Below, piece after piece: positions 12,091-24,708 of a DNA stretch of 64,000 nucleotides. A program made the translations under genes and the position numbers. The stretch spans positions 92,339,777-92,403,776 of the forward strand of contig NC_083338.1 in assembly GCF_019175385.1 (NCBI RefSeq). Reading direction: 5' to 3'. Every line of letters starts with the position of its first letter. The stretch's first letter is position 1. The notes beneath the pieces are model-generated. The model ran no database searches and was not told where the DNA came from. It was given only the letters and a program-made list of their open reading frames with translations. The DNA comes from Lycium barbarum (lineage: Eukaryota; Streptophyta; Magnoliopsida; Solanales; Solanaceae).

Positions 12091-14124
12091 TTATAACATA
12101 TAGTTCATCAGGAAATTTATATAATCAAGTGAGGAGTTTGAGTTACCTGTAGGCGTAGAGAACAAGTAAGGATACTTGTCTTTCATCTCCTCCTTGGCTT
12201 CCCAGGTCATCTCTTCCCTATTGTTGTTTTGCCATAATACTTTGACTGAAGCCACGTCCTTAGTTCGTAACCTCCTAACCTGCCGATCAAGTATGGCTAT
12301 AGGCTGCTCCTCGTAGGATAACTCCTCTGTTACTTGGACATCATCTACGGGGAATACTCTGGAAGGATCGCCCATACATTTGCGAAGCATTGACACGTGG
12401 AAGACTGGATGCACTGCTTCCAAATTAGCTGGTAGGTCTAGCTCGTAGGCAACCTGGCCTACTCTTCGGACAATTTGATAAGGTCTAATATATCTCGGGC
12501 TTAGCTTCCCTTTCTTGCCAAACCTCATAACACCTTTCATGGGCGACACCTTCAGGAACACCCAGTCACCAACCTGAAACTCTAAGTGTCGACGTCGGTT
12601 ATCTGCATATGATTTCTGCCGACTCTGGGCTGCCAGTAATCTCTCCTAGATAACCTTCACTTTATCAATAGCCTGTTGAATCATATCTGGGCCTATCAGC
12701 TTGGTCTCACCAACATCAAACCAGCCAATAGGTGATCTGCACTTCCTCCCATACAAGGCCTCATACGGTGCCATCTGAATACTCGAATGGTAGCTGTTAT
12801 TATAAGTGAACTCAATAAGTGGAAAATGATCGTCCCAGCTACCCCAAAAATCCATAACACAGGCCCGTAACATATCTTGTAGTGTCTGAATGGTTCGCTC
12901 GGCCTGTCCGTCAGTCTGAGAGTGAAATGCCGTACTGAGACTCGCTTGTGTCCCCAATCCCTCATGGAAGGATCTCCAGAAGTTAGCTGTGAACTGGGCT
13001 CCTCTATCAGAAATAGTAGTTGTGGGAACCCCTTGAAGTCTCACTATTTCCTTAAGGTACAACCTGGCATAATCCTTAGCTAAATATGTAGTCCTGACTG
13101 GAAGAAAGTGGGCTGATTTTGTCATCCCATCAACGATGACCCAAATAGAGTCATATTTTCGTAGAGTGCGAGGTAAACCTATGACGAAGTCCATATTGAT
13201 CACCTCCCACTTCCGGGTCGGAATCTCCATCTCCTGTAATAGTCCTCCAGGCTTCTGGTGCTCGACCTTAACTTGGTGACAATTCGGACACTGGGCAACA
13301 AACTCTGCTATATCCTTCTTCATGCCATCCCACCAATACAAGCATCTGAGGTCATGATACATCTTCGTTGACCCTGGATGAATAGAATAACGGGCACAGT
13401 GTGCCTCTCCCATCACTTGTTGTCGTAACCCTGCAACCTCAAGTACACATAATCTATCTTTGTATTGTAGTACCCCGTCAGGTGAAACTTTAAATGGGGT
13501 CTCTTCCTTTTGAAGAGCTGCATCCCTATGATGTACCAGGATAGGGTCCTTGTACTGGTGTCTCTTTATCTCTTCTATGATATAGGACTCAGCAACTCCC
13601 CGAACAGAAACCGTGCCATTTTCAGAATCAGCCAAACGGACTCCCAAATTAGCTAATTGGCGAATCTCATGGACTATCTCCTTCTGCTCTGGTTGTACGT
13701 CTGCCAAACTACCCATAGATCTACGGCTGAGTGCATCTGCTACAACATTTGCTTTCCCTGGGTGGTATAGAATATCAACATCATAGTCCTTTAGCAACTC
13801 TAGCCACCGCCGCTACCGCAAATTCAGCTCCTTCTGCTTAAAGATGTACTGGAGACTCTTATGATCTGTATAAATGTCCACATGCACACTATATAAGTAA
13901 TGTCTCCATATTTTTAGAGCATGAATCACCGCTGCTAACTCCAGATAATGAGTGGGATTTCTTTCATGCTTTCTGAGTTGTCGGGAGGCATAGGCTATGA
14001 CCTTTCCATGCTGCATCAGCACACAACCTAACCCAACACCGGAAGCATCACAATAAATGACATAACCATCCGGTCCCTCAGGAAGAGTTAGAACTGGGGC
14101 TGTAGTCAACTTATCCTTCAGCAA
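12091..14124 (-). pseudogene. pol (RH-INT-CHD): Element C RNase H, integrase and chromodomain
   Basis: One frame with nonsense codons at 13813 and 12646 (both at Gln positions). RNase [39 protein letters not shown]. Integrase: HHCC zinc domain (EAHCARYSIHPG ... CPNC), catalytic Asp in NMDFVIGLPR, second Asp in ISDRGAQF, Glu in GQAERTIQ. The GPY/F-type module is KLSPRYIRPYQIVRRVGQV. The C-terminal chromodomain ([27 protein letters not shown]) is thought in this clade to guide insertion to H3K9-methylated chromatin. It follows the RT frame after a 1-nt deletion near 14172. Confidence 0.92.
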
Positions 14125-16992
14125 GTGGAAACTCCGCTCACAAGCGTCGGTCCACTGGAACTTAGCTGCCTTCTGGTTAACCTCGTTAAAGGCGCTGAAA
14201 TTGAGGCAAACTTCTCTACGAACCTTCTGTAATACCCTGCTAGTCCCAGAAAGCTGCGTACTTTAGTAGGTGTCGTAGGTCTAGGCCAAGTCTTCACCGC
14301 CTCAATCTTCTGCGTATCTACCCGAACGCCATCAACTCCAATAATATGCCCCAAGAATGCTACTGAAGTCAACCAGAATTCACATTTAGAGAATTTAGCA
14401 TACAATTTCTGGTGCTGGAGCACCCTAAGTACCATTCTCAAATGATCTGCATGCTCCTCTTCTGATCGTGAATAGACCAGAATATTGTCAATGAATACGA
14501 TTACGAATAGGTCAATAAATGGCTTGAACACTCTGTTCATCAAATCTATAAATACTACTGTAGCATTGGTCAACCCAAAGGACATCACTCTAAACTCGTA
14601 ATGTCCGTATCGGGTCCTGAATGCAGTCTTTGGAATGTCTGCCTCCTTTACTCGCACCTGGTGATAACCTGACCGCAAGTCTATCTTCGAGAAACACTTA
14701 GCACCCTGCAACTGGTCAAATAAATCATCGATCCTTGGGAGGGGATACCTGTTCTTTATTGTTACTTTATTCAGCTGCCTATAATCAATACACATCCGCA
14801 GCGACCCGTCCTTCTTCTTTACAAATAATACAGGTGCTCCCCAAGGTGATGTACTGGGCCTTATGAAGCCCTTTTCTAATAGATCTTTCAGTTGCTCCTT
14901 CAGCTCTCTCAGTTCTGCAGGTGCCATTCTGTAAGGAGGAATAGATATGGGCTGAGTGTCTGGTAATACGTCTATAGCGAACTCTATCTCTCGCTCAGGA
15001 GGAAGGCCTGGGAGTTCATCTGGGAATACATCGGGAAACTCGCTAACCACCGGCACTGACTGAATAGTCGGCACCTCTGCGTTCAGGTCGTGTACCCGTA
15101 CCAGATGATAAATATAACCCTTTCTGACCATCTTCCTTGCCTTGAGGTATGAAATAAACTTACCCCTCGGCGATGCTGTATTTCCCATCCACTCTATCAT
15201 TACCTCTCCTGGGAACTTAAATCGGACTAACTTGCCTCTATAATCAACGTTAGCATAACAAGAAGCTAACCAATCCATACCCATAATAACATCAAACTCA
15301 GTCATATCTAGCTCTATCAAATCTTCCTTGGTGCAATGACTATATATGTTTACCGAACAGTCTCTATATACTTGTCTTGCTATAACAGAATCTCCTACTG
15401 GTGTAGCTACCTCAAATGGTTCTATCGATTCGGGTTTTATCCCAATTCTACTAGCAACAAGTGGGAAAATATATGATAATGTGGAGCCTGGGTCTATCAA
15501 TGCATACACATCTCGAGAGAAAATCGATAGCATACCTGTAACCACATTAGGTGACGCCTCCTGATCCTGCCTAGTAGACAAGGCATATATGCGGTTCGAA
15601 GGACCGCTAGAACTAGAAGCTCCGCCACGACCTCTACCGCGACCTGCTAGTACCTGGAAACCCTGCCCCATAGGGCGCACAGCCACAGAAGAAGATGAAC
15701 CAGCAACTGATCCAGTAGGCTGAGCTGCACCGCCTGGACTACCCCCGAGTGGGCAATCCCTCATAATATGGCCCTGACGGCCGCAAGAAAAGCAAGCACC
15801 TGTAGCACGATAACATTCGCCAGAATGCTGTTTCCCACATCGAGAACACCGAGCCAAGGGTGGCCTCGACTGACTCAGAACCCTAGGCATTTGTGAACCC
15901 GAAGCCTTGGAGTTCTGACCGGCTCCTGAATACCCGGTATTATCAAATCTCCTACTAGTGAGTTGTGAGGGTGCACTCTGTACTGGCTGAGAAAGATATC
16001 TACTGTGCTGCTGCTGAGGCTGCCTGCCTCGAAATTCACCCGGATGGCCGGCTGACCTAGCTCTCTTGTGCTGGCATCTGTCATAGTCTCTATCGGGCTG
16101 ATGCCCCCTGTGTCGATCCTCCATCCCCTGGGCATATGCCTGCAACCGAGCAATATCCATCCCTGGCTGGGAGGCCATTACCATACAGCTATCAACCATA
16201 TAACGATCCAACCCCATCACATATCGATGCATCCTATCGGTCATATCAGCTACAATAAGAGGTGCATATCTGGCCAACGAATCGAACTCGAGACTATAAT
16301 CCCGAACGCTCCTGCCATTCTGCCTCAGACGTAAGAATCTATCGAATCTGGCTCACCGCATTTCTGGAGGCAGAAAATGGCCAAGGAAATCCTCCATGAA
16401 CTCATACCACACTGCTGGAGGAGAATCCGCACCCCTAGACAACTCCCACGACTCATACTAGTTGACAACTACGTCCCGCAGTCAATACGAAGCTAACTCC
16501 ACAGACTCAGTCACAGAAGCCTTAATTAACCTCAGCGTACACTGCATCTGTCGAACGAACTCTTGCGGGTCCTCCTCGGGCTTCGACCCGAAAAATTCTG
16601 GAGGGTTACAACTTAGGAAGTCACGGGCCCTCAGACTGTCATGTCTATCCGCCTGGTCAACCCCTAGTTCTTGCCTGCGAGTCTGTCCGGCCACTAGTCT
16701 GGTGAGTAACTGAACTACATCCCTCATAGCTCTATCCTCCGCCCCTGGCTGAGGAGCTGGAGGCTCATGTGTTGGGTCCTCGGTAGCTGGCGGTGGAGCT
16801 GCCCCCTGACCCGGAGCTGTGGCTGCCCTAGGTTCCTCTTGAAATGGCGGTGTGGCAGAACTCGCGGACTGAAGCAAAACCTCAGGCAAAATTTGAGCAC
16901 GAGCCCTAGTAACTCTCCCAGTCTGGCTAGTTTCTCCTGCTATCGATTTACCCTTCTGGGCAGCTGTCGCTTTCTTCGGAGGATTAGCTGTA
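14118..16992 (-). pseudogene. gag-pol: Element C gag, protease and reverse transcriptase
   Basis: Gag begins with PPKKATAAQKGK, but the expected ATG reads AAT near 16990, so the start codon is lost. Stops interrupt gag near 16482 and 16320-16460. In the long frame from 16277, the zinc knuckle is [14 protein letters not shown] (residues 162-175, intact CCHC), the protease site is D262-P-G, and MGMDWLAS follows. RT has motif A Asp533 intact, but the catalytic pair reads FIDN: the second Asp is Asn598 (14484-14486). The frame ends shortly after [11 protein letters not shown] because of the downstream frameshift. Confidence 0.92.
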
Positions 16993-17173
16993 AACGTAAT
17001 AGTCTATTAGAAAAAGATCACCCTAATAATATAGCTCTATTGCACGATCTAAGATAAGAAGGAAAGATGACATCCTAAATATCCTATAGCTTCCTGTTTA
17101 TAGATGTGGTGCACAACACACCGATAAAAAAGACTCTACTAGACACGGTCTGTAGACACTCCGAGGATAAACC

Positions 17174-17185
17174 GCTCTGATACCA
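17174..17185 (-). promoter_or_regulatory. Element C primer binding site (tRNA iMet)
   Basis: TGGTATCAGAGC on the minus strand, separated from the LTR by 4 nt. The ~190-nt leader from here to gag (17173-16993) is non-coding and conserved in C, D and J. Confidence 0.95.
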
Positions 17186-17189
17186 CTTT

Positions 17190-18017
17190 TGTCACGACCC
17201 AACCCCGTAGGCCGTGACTGGTGCCCGACCTGGACACCCGTATACATACTCTTTAGCTATATATTCATTTCACAACAAACTCAATATAGATCTTATAACG
17301 ACCAAACCATGGTCTCAGAACTGTCGCATAATTATGCATATAAAGGCAAGCCGACAAGGCTGCTACCACGACATGATAATGAGTGCAAACCGGCGAGGCT
17401 GCTACTATGATAGAATAAGAAAACTGATAACACACACACAACTGATCACTTCTGAATACGACCCACACACATGTCCACAGACCTCTAAGAGTTTCGATAG
17501 TAAAATATGACGGGACAGGGCCCCGTTGTACCCTTAGTCAACATATGCATATATTTAGATCAAGAAGGATCTATACCAAAGTCTGGGCTCTAGAAAAACG
17601 CAACTCTCCCAGATAGCAGAAGGGGAATCTTAAGCTGTCAGATCACCAAACCGAGTATCTGCACCTGCGAGCATGAAACGCAGCCTCCCGAAGAAAGGGG
17701 GGTCAGTACGGAATATGTACCGAGCATGTAAAGTATGAAATACAGTAAACGAGATCATAACTGAAATAAGTGGTACAGAAAATAAGTATAATAACCAGAA
17801 TACCAAGTACTTGCTTTTGAAACATAACTCATGCACATCAATATCATATGTCAGATGCGGCCCCATTATGGGACTCGGTGAACATGGTCGCCACCCCGTC
17901 TCTGGCGCCATAGCACAACATACTCCAGAATATAATATAACTCCGTAACACAGCATAACTCCGTAACAAAGCATAACTCCATAACACAGCATAACATCAT
18001 AACACAGCATAACTCCA

Positions 18018-18068
<51 letters not shown>

Positions 18069-20743
18069 ATCCGGCCCTTTAATGAGGGACTCGGCGAACA
18101 ATGCAGTGGAAGTGTGCACGATAACATACCTGGCCCGGGACTCGGTGAAAGATATATTGAGGTATGCACGCGAAGAGTAGTGAGAAACTATATGCAGTTC
18201 AAAACATTTTTAAGGACTCAATAGGATAGTCAACACGAACCATCGTTCGCAATTTAAAATAATAGTCATACCATATACCTTTCGGATGTCCCTGTGGATC
18301 ATATCAAAATGGAACTTTGAAATTATGTGTACATATCAATATATAAAACAAAACATAAGTTATGGGAATCAAGATCAATAGCCATCCTAGTGGCACTAAG
18401 AATAGGAATTTCCTTTGGAATCGTATATATATCGTATATTCATTTCACAACGATCATGCCAAAAAGAAAGAAGGGTTAGCTTCACATACCTTTAGCGCTT
18501 ATTCGTCACACAATATGTATACGCTGCCCAATAATACTTCAACCTGTATTAAGATGCCAACAACTACGTTTAAGTTAAGGGGAGATTCAAAACGTATTCT
18601 AACGTTAGTAACTCCTTCACAACATATCCCAAACAGCCCACATTCACAACATGCAATAACGATTCACATACGGCTACTACATTCTCAAGTTACTTCTAAT
18701 AGTTCGTAGCCTTAACGTTTGCATGTAACAACTTATAACAGCCTATCCAACACAATGCATAATCTTAATTATCATTAATCTCACAAGCTCAATAAGAATA
18801 ACAACAACGTGTCAAAACAGTCCGCACATTACAACACCCAATAATAGTCTACATGCGATTTTGACACGTCCAATTTATTCTTGTTAGTCTATAGTCATAA
18901 CATTTCATCGAAACGATTCTATAACATCCCAACCACTATGACAACATGATGTATATTCTTAACTATAATTATTTTTTCCAACTTAGCCAACAAAACACAT
19001 CCAAAACAGTCCCTAACCAACAACATGTCCAAAACAGTCCCTAACCGACAACATAAAAATGTTCGGAATTCTTGCAAACGTTTACGAACATACTAAGCAA
19101 ACCACATTTGATTCTTACACATTATTTCATGTTTTATTTTCATATAATTTCAGTAAGTTATAACCAACTATACACGACAAGTACAACATCAATTCATATG
19201 CAACTAAGCTACATCGTCATCTCTATAATCCTTACAACAACTCACAAACGACTTTGGTTTCAACTCCAACCATTAAACACCTTCATTTCCATCATAAAAT
19301 TCATGACAATAACAATAAAAATATCAAGTAAAATCAGTTCACTAACTTCTTACAAAAACAGTCCATACACGGTTTCAACATGCTTCAACATCACTCACAT
19401 AAAATCATAGATTCAATTATTTTCATACTAACACAACTTCACTTTTAACCTTCCAATTCTTTTCATTCCTTTTTACCATGAGATCTATGGTAGTAACAAC
19501 CATATTTATTAAAGAAAATTATTTCATTAATTCCACCAAAACAGTCCCCTCGGCCACATAGTCATTCCAACACAAACATTCATGATTTTATGCATGCGAT
19601 TCATGTTCATCAAGTTACAACCATACTTCAACATCAACACCTATAACCTCATGGTTAATATCATGTTCCCACATCAACACACCTTATTTAATGAATACAA
19701 CTTATATTTACACATCTACATCACCCTTAATACATGAAAAAGAAAGTTAGATCTTACCTTGACAACTTGACTTCTCAACTTGGCTAGAGTTTGTGAATTG
19801 AAATGAAATGATTCTTGTTGCTCCAATGACTATCTTCACGTTTCTAGGGACCTTCTAAAGGGTTGAAACACCTTGGAAAATAATTTTTGGATCAAGACTC
19901 AAGAGCTCAAAAATCAGCCATTGTGGCCGAGAGCTTTCTCTCTCTAGGTTTAGGTTTTCTTTCTTTGTGTTGTGTAGTTGAAATGAATATATTTTCTGGT
20001 CTCCTTAGTCCTTATTTGGTTAAACTATGATGCCTACAAGGTGGCCACATGCTCCACTCATGACATTGAGCCACTCAAATAAACTTTACACTAAAATTCT
20101 AATTCTTTCCCTTCAACTTTCGGCTAGCCTCTTGACCGAGCCCCCCCCCCCCCCCCCCCCCCCCCCCCCCTGTCTCTCCTTTCTTCTTTCTTTTAAATTG
20201 TTTACAAGACAATTGCATGTGTGGTGGATCATTCATACACTACCCTTTGTCCATTGCAATCATACAAGATGAATGGTCAATATTTAAATATGAAATGATT
20301 CCTCTAACATGTTATGTCTTCATAAAATAATGCATGCCTTAATTATTCAATTGCATGCTTCAACTTTTTCTCCTCCAATTTTCATCCATCTTGGCCGAGT
20401 ATTACATGTATATTTCTTCCAATTTAGTTTTCCACAATATAATGAAAGTGTAGTGGATGAATCAACATTAAATGCATATGTTTATGTCTTCCATAATAGC
20501 CTTGTTTTAGATGACTTTGAGTCATCTTTTCTGTATTGCACGTTGGTGTTCCTTCTTGGTTCATGGTTGTCACAAACATTTAATTAACACCACAATTAAG
20601 TAGTTCCTAATCTCCAATAACATTTTTATACTAAGTAAAATTTATAACCGATTAGTTCTAGTTTAGAAATTAAAAATCCGAGGTTTCTATCTCATGTCGA
20701 TTCCTTCGCGAATAACTCGACGTATAAAATACGGGGTCTAACA
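17190..20743 (-). repeat. Element C 5' LTR
   Basis: 3.55 kb, starting (element sense) TGTTAGACCCCGTATTTTATACG at 20743 and ending GTCGTGACA at 17190. Hairpin module 17664-17723. Unlike its partner it contains a run of 30 C with flanking pyrimidine-rich sequence (20127-20210). Confidence 0.94.
20141..20170. repeat. C30 homopolymer
   Basis: Thirty consecutive C within an approximately 95-bp pyrimidine-rich block present in the right LTR of C and absent from the left. The block was either deleted from one LTR or inserted in the other. Homopolymers of this length are also assembly-error prone. Confidence 0.95.
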
Positions 20744-20748
20744 CATGG

Positions 20749-21286
20749 AATGAAAAATGATCACTTAAGTGAATTAAAAATCTGGCCGAGCCAACTTCTA
20801 CGGACCAACATACGGTCCGTACTATTTATACGGACCGTATGTACTGGCGTACATTTGATCCAGAAGCCGGTCCTCTCTTTGGCCAATTATATGGCCAAAT
20901 CTACGGCTGGTATAAATTATACGGTCTGTAGATTGGACTGTATAATGCCTAGGGGTTCCGTTTTCGTTCTCGTTGTCTCGTTTGATCTCTGATCCTTATG
21001 GAACCTTCTTGGCACTTGTTTAAACCTCAAAATCAATCTTAGGGACATCATTACCCTTCTCTAAGGCATCATTGTACCATCACCAAATCGTTACTCATCA
21101 TTCTTTGTCCGTTACACAACATATGGTTAACTTTCCTTAGCAACTTTCTTTCCTTGCATCGAATGCCTTTAGAACCTCGTCGAGGGTCATCTAATACTCT
21201 TTCTTACTCGTCAAAACATCGCATACGCTATGCCCCTGGTTAGCTCATTCACTATACATATGCGGGGGATTTTCCAAGGTGTAACA
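20749..21286 (-). repeat. Element B 3' LTR, second part
   Basis: It resumes ...GGAATGAAAAATGATC directly after the C TSD and matches 39105-39645. It contains the TACGG palindrome cluster (20796-20945) and ends GTGTAACA. Confidence 0.94.
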
Positions 21287-21323
21287 TTCTTCCCCTCTTT
21301 TGGAACATTCGTCCTCGAATGTT
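21287..21323 (-). promoter_or_regulatory. Element B polypurine tract and hairpin
   Basis: The minus strand reads AAAAGAGGGGAAGAA next to the LTR, preceded by the AACATTCG/CGAATGTT inverted repeat (21304-21323). Between here and the pol stop (21324-21489) is the 3' untranslated region, holding the GGGAAACTCTGGCGAAA cassette (complement of 21345-21430). Confidence 0.88.
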
Positions 21324-21489
21324 AAACACTCGAGAGTCTACGAAAATTTCGCCAGAGTTTCCCCTGTAACTTGGCACTACCAACCTGTCACAACAACCCA
21401 TAATATCATCTCCTCACAGGGCTACATCACAATAGCAACATATATATGGCCACACACGACCAAAAACATAAAAATAAAGCATGCATACC

Positions 21490-22821
21490 TTATATTGTCG
21501 GCGTTTCATCTTGGGTCTCTCCTGGAAGTTGGAATAAGTGCGGATACTTGAACTTCATCTTCTCTTCTGCCTCCCAAGTCATTTCTTCCCGATTGTTGTT
21601 TTGCCACAATACTTTAAGCGACGCTACCTCTTTATTTCGGAGCTTCCGCACTTGCCAATCTAATATAGCAATGGGCACTTCTTCGTAAGTTAGCTTTTCC
21701 GTTATTTGCACATCGTATATCGGGAAAATATTTGTGGGATCTCCAACACACTTGCGGAGCATCGAGACGTGAAAGACTGGATGAACTGATTCAAGATCCG
21801 AAGGCAATTCCAATTCATTGGCTACCTGTCCCACCTTGCGGATGATTTTGTAGTGTCCGATGTACCTCGGACTTAGCTTCCCTTTCTTACCAAATCTCAT
21901 CACCCCTTTCATTGGTGAAACTTTCAAAAATACCCAATCGTTAATTTGAAATTCCAACCCTCGCCGACGGTTATCCGCATAAGATTTTTGGCGACTTTGG
22001 GCTGTCAACAACCGATCTCGGATCACTTTGACTTTTTCTATTACTTGTTGGATTAATTCAGGGCCCACTAATTGTACTTCTCCTATCTCGAACCACCCGA
22101 TTGGAGATCTACATTTCCTTCCATATAATGCTTCATACGGAGCCATTTGTATACTAGAATGGTAGCTGTTGTTGTATGTGAACTCAATTAACGGCAAATG
22201 ATCATCCCAACTACCGCCGAAGTCCAGTACACACGCTCGTAGCATATCTTCTAAAGCTTGAATGGTACGCTCAGCTTGCCCGTCAGTCTGTGGATGAAAT
22301 GCCGTGCTAAACTTCACTTGCGTGCCCAAACCTTCTTGAAAATACTTCCAGAACTTAGGTGTGAACTGTGCTCCCCTGTCTGTGATAATAGACAATGGAA
22401 TACCATGGAGTCACACAATTTCCTTAAGATACAACCTCGCATAATCCTCTGCTGTGTACGTGGTTTTAACTGGGAGAAAATGGGCTGCTTTCGTCAACCT
22501 ATCCACGATCACCCATATCGAATCACATTTACCACGAGAACGAGGTAGTCCCACAATGAAATCCATATTGATCACTTCCCATTTCCAAGTAGGTATTTCT
22601 ATTGCTTGCAATAAACCTCCCGGCTTCTGATGCTCAACTTTTACTTGTTGGCAATTTGGGCATTGTGCTACGAACTCTGCTATATCTCTCTTCATGCCAT
22701 CCCACCAATACATCATCTTGAGATCGTGATACATTTTGGTTGAACCCGGGTGAATAGAATATCGAGAACAATGTGCTTCTTCTAGAACTCGTTGGCGCAA
22801 ACCGCCACATTCGGCACACAT
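21490..22821 (-). pseudogene. pol (INT-CHD): Element B integrase with chromodomain
   Basis: One frame broken by a TGA near 22410, where relatives have Arg (CGA) before LHGIP. HHCC domain: EAHCSRYSIHPG, YWWDGMKRDIAEF, CPNCQQ. Catalytic core: [32 protein letters not shown]-type module: [19 protein letters not shown]. Chromodomain: [27 protein letters not shown]. The C terminus is complete. A frameshift near 22822-22926 separates it from the RH frame. Confidence 0.92.
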
Positions 22822-22925
22822 AACCTTCCTCGGTATCTAAGAATCCCATCAATAGAAACTTCAAACGGGGACTTTTCTTTCCCACTAGATGCGTCTCTAT
22901 AATGACATAACTGAGGATCCTCACA

Positions 22926-24184
22926 CTACCGTTCTTTCACTTCCATATCCAGGGATGAAACTGTGGAATCTTTGACACTAACACCTGCATCACCCGAATC
23001 AAGTATGCGCACCCCAAGATTAGCCAATCGATGAAGTTCTCGAACCATCTCTTTTGTTTTCGGAGGAACTTCACATAAACTGCCCATTGATCTGCGGCTA
23101 AGGGCATCGGCTACTATATTCGCCTTCCCGGGGTGGTACAAAATGTTAACATCATAATCTTTTAATAATTCTAGCCACCGCCTCTGTCGAAAGTTCAACT
23201 CCATTTGCTTGAAAATGTACTGGAGGCTTTTGTGATCTGTATAGATATCAACGTGCACACCATACAGATAATGTCTCCACATTTTTAAGGCATGAATGGC
23301 CGCAGCTAATTCGAGATCATGGGTTGGATAATTCTTTTCATGTTTCTGCAGTTGTCTCGAAGCATATGTAATAACCTTACCATGCTGCATCAATACGCAT
23401 CCCAATCTGACACCTGAAGCGTCACAATACACCACGTAGCCCTCTGATCCTTCTGGAAGTGTTAAAACTGAAGCTGAGGTCAATCTGTTTTTCATCTCTT
23501 GGAAACTACGCTCACAAGCGTCATTCCATTGGAATTTAACTGACTACTGGGTTAGCTTCGTCAATGGGGCTGAGATAGATGAAAAGCCCTCTATAAATCT
23601 TCTGTAATAACCTGCCAAACCCAGAAAACTACGAACTTCTGTCGGCGTCGTAGGCCTTGGCCAAGTCTTCACCGCTTCAATTTTCTGAGTGTCGACTCGG
23701 ATACCTTCATCGGAAATAACATGGCCCAGAAATGTCACAGAATTTAGCCAGAACTCGCACTTTGAAAATTTTGCATATAGCTCCCGGGCCCGAAGAATGC
23801 CATGAACAATTCTCAGATGATCTGCATGTTCCGATTCCGTGCAAGAATACACCAGAATATCGTCGATAAATACTATCACAAATAGATCTAGGAGAGGCCT
23901 GAATACGTTGTTCATCAAATTCATGAATACAGCTGGAGCATTAGTCAACCCGAATGACATCACTCAAAATTCATAATGGCCATATCTTGTCCTGAAGGCT
24001 GTTTTAGGAATATCCGCTTCTCTAACCCTTACCTGATGGTAGCCCAACCTCAAATCTATTTTTGAAAACCACTTGGCACCTTGTAATTGATCGAACAAAT
24101 CATCAATCCTTGGAAGAGGATATCTGTTCTTTATCGTTACCTTATTCAATTGCCTATAGTCAATACACATTCGTAGAAAGCCGT
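22926..24184 (-). pseudogene. pol (RT-RH): Element B RNase H and RT (split by E)
   Basis: RT from [14 protein letters not shown] through motif [22 protein letters not shown] and intact FIDDILVYS, then the connection and RNase H ([35 protein letters not shown]). Stops occur at 23964, 23544 and the end of the linker. RT is interrupted upstream at 24189 by element E and continues at 36379 with KK of LFLRKK. Confidence 0.91.
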
Positions 24185-24189
24185 CTTTC

Positions 24190-24283
24190 TGTCACGACCC
24201 AACCCCGTAGGCCGTGCCTAGTGCACGATCTGGGCATCCAAACCCATCTATCAAACACATTCAAATATATAGCAGAAGCCGAC
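24190..24283 (-). repeat. Element E left end: 94-bp LTR 3' fragment
   Basis: It resembles the group 2 LTR end (CCAACCCCGTAGGCCGTG, and GCAGAAGCCGAC as in D). It stops inside the AGCCGACAAGGCT mini-hairpin and joins RT sequence at a shared ACAA, suggesting a microhomology switch. It differs clearly from the corresponding last ~55 bp of the plus LTR of E, so the two ends come from different subfamilies. Confidence 0.8.
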
Positions 24284-24708
24284 AATGTGCCCCAAGAATG
24301 CCACAGAAGATAACCAGAATTCACATTTGGAGAATTTAGCATATAATTTCTGTTGGCGAAGAATACCAAGTACCGTCCTCAAATGATCTGAATGCTCCTC
24401 TGCTGATCGCGAATAAATCAAAATATCATCGATAAACACAATAACAAACATATCCAAGAAAGGCCGAAATACCCGATTCATCAGATCCATAAATACTGAT
24501 GGAGCATTAGTCAACCCGAAAGACATAACTCTGAATTCATAATGCCCGTACCGGGTCCTGAAAGCAGTCTTCGGGATATCTGATTCTCGCACTCGCACCT
24601 GATGATATCCCGAGCGCAAATCTATCTTTGAAAAATATTTAGAACCCTGCAACTGGTCAAACAAATCATCAATCCGGGGGAGGGGATATTTATTCTTTAT
24701 AGTCACAC
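24284..24708 (-). pseudogene. pol (RT): RT fragment inside element E
   Basis: It encodes RT from [16 protein letters not shown] through motif [25 protein letters not shown], an intact FIDDILIYS and [20 protein letters not shown]. There are no internal stops, but it is cut at both sides: upstream it abuts the LTR start at 24709 with two extra bases (AC), downstream the LTR fragment. It cannot make a working protein. Its sequence is closer to C and J than to B, into which E inserted. Confidence 0.9.

Larger units (their letters stand above)
8464..20743 (-). mobile_element. Element C: group 2 chromovirus, near full length but inactivated
   Basis: TSD CATGG at 8459-8463 and 20744-20748. LTRs 8464-12002 and 17190-20743; internal region 5.19 kb with the whole gag-PR-RT-RH-INT-chromodomain order. 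It sits in the 3' LTR of B in the same orientation. It is the most complete coding element in the window, but carries a lost gag start codon, an RT active-site change, a 1-nt frameshift between RT and RH and several nonsense codons. Confidence 0.96.
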
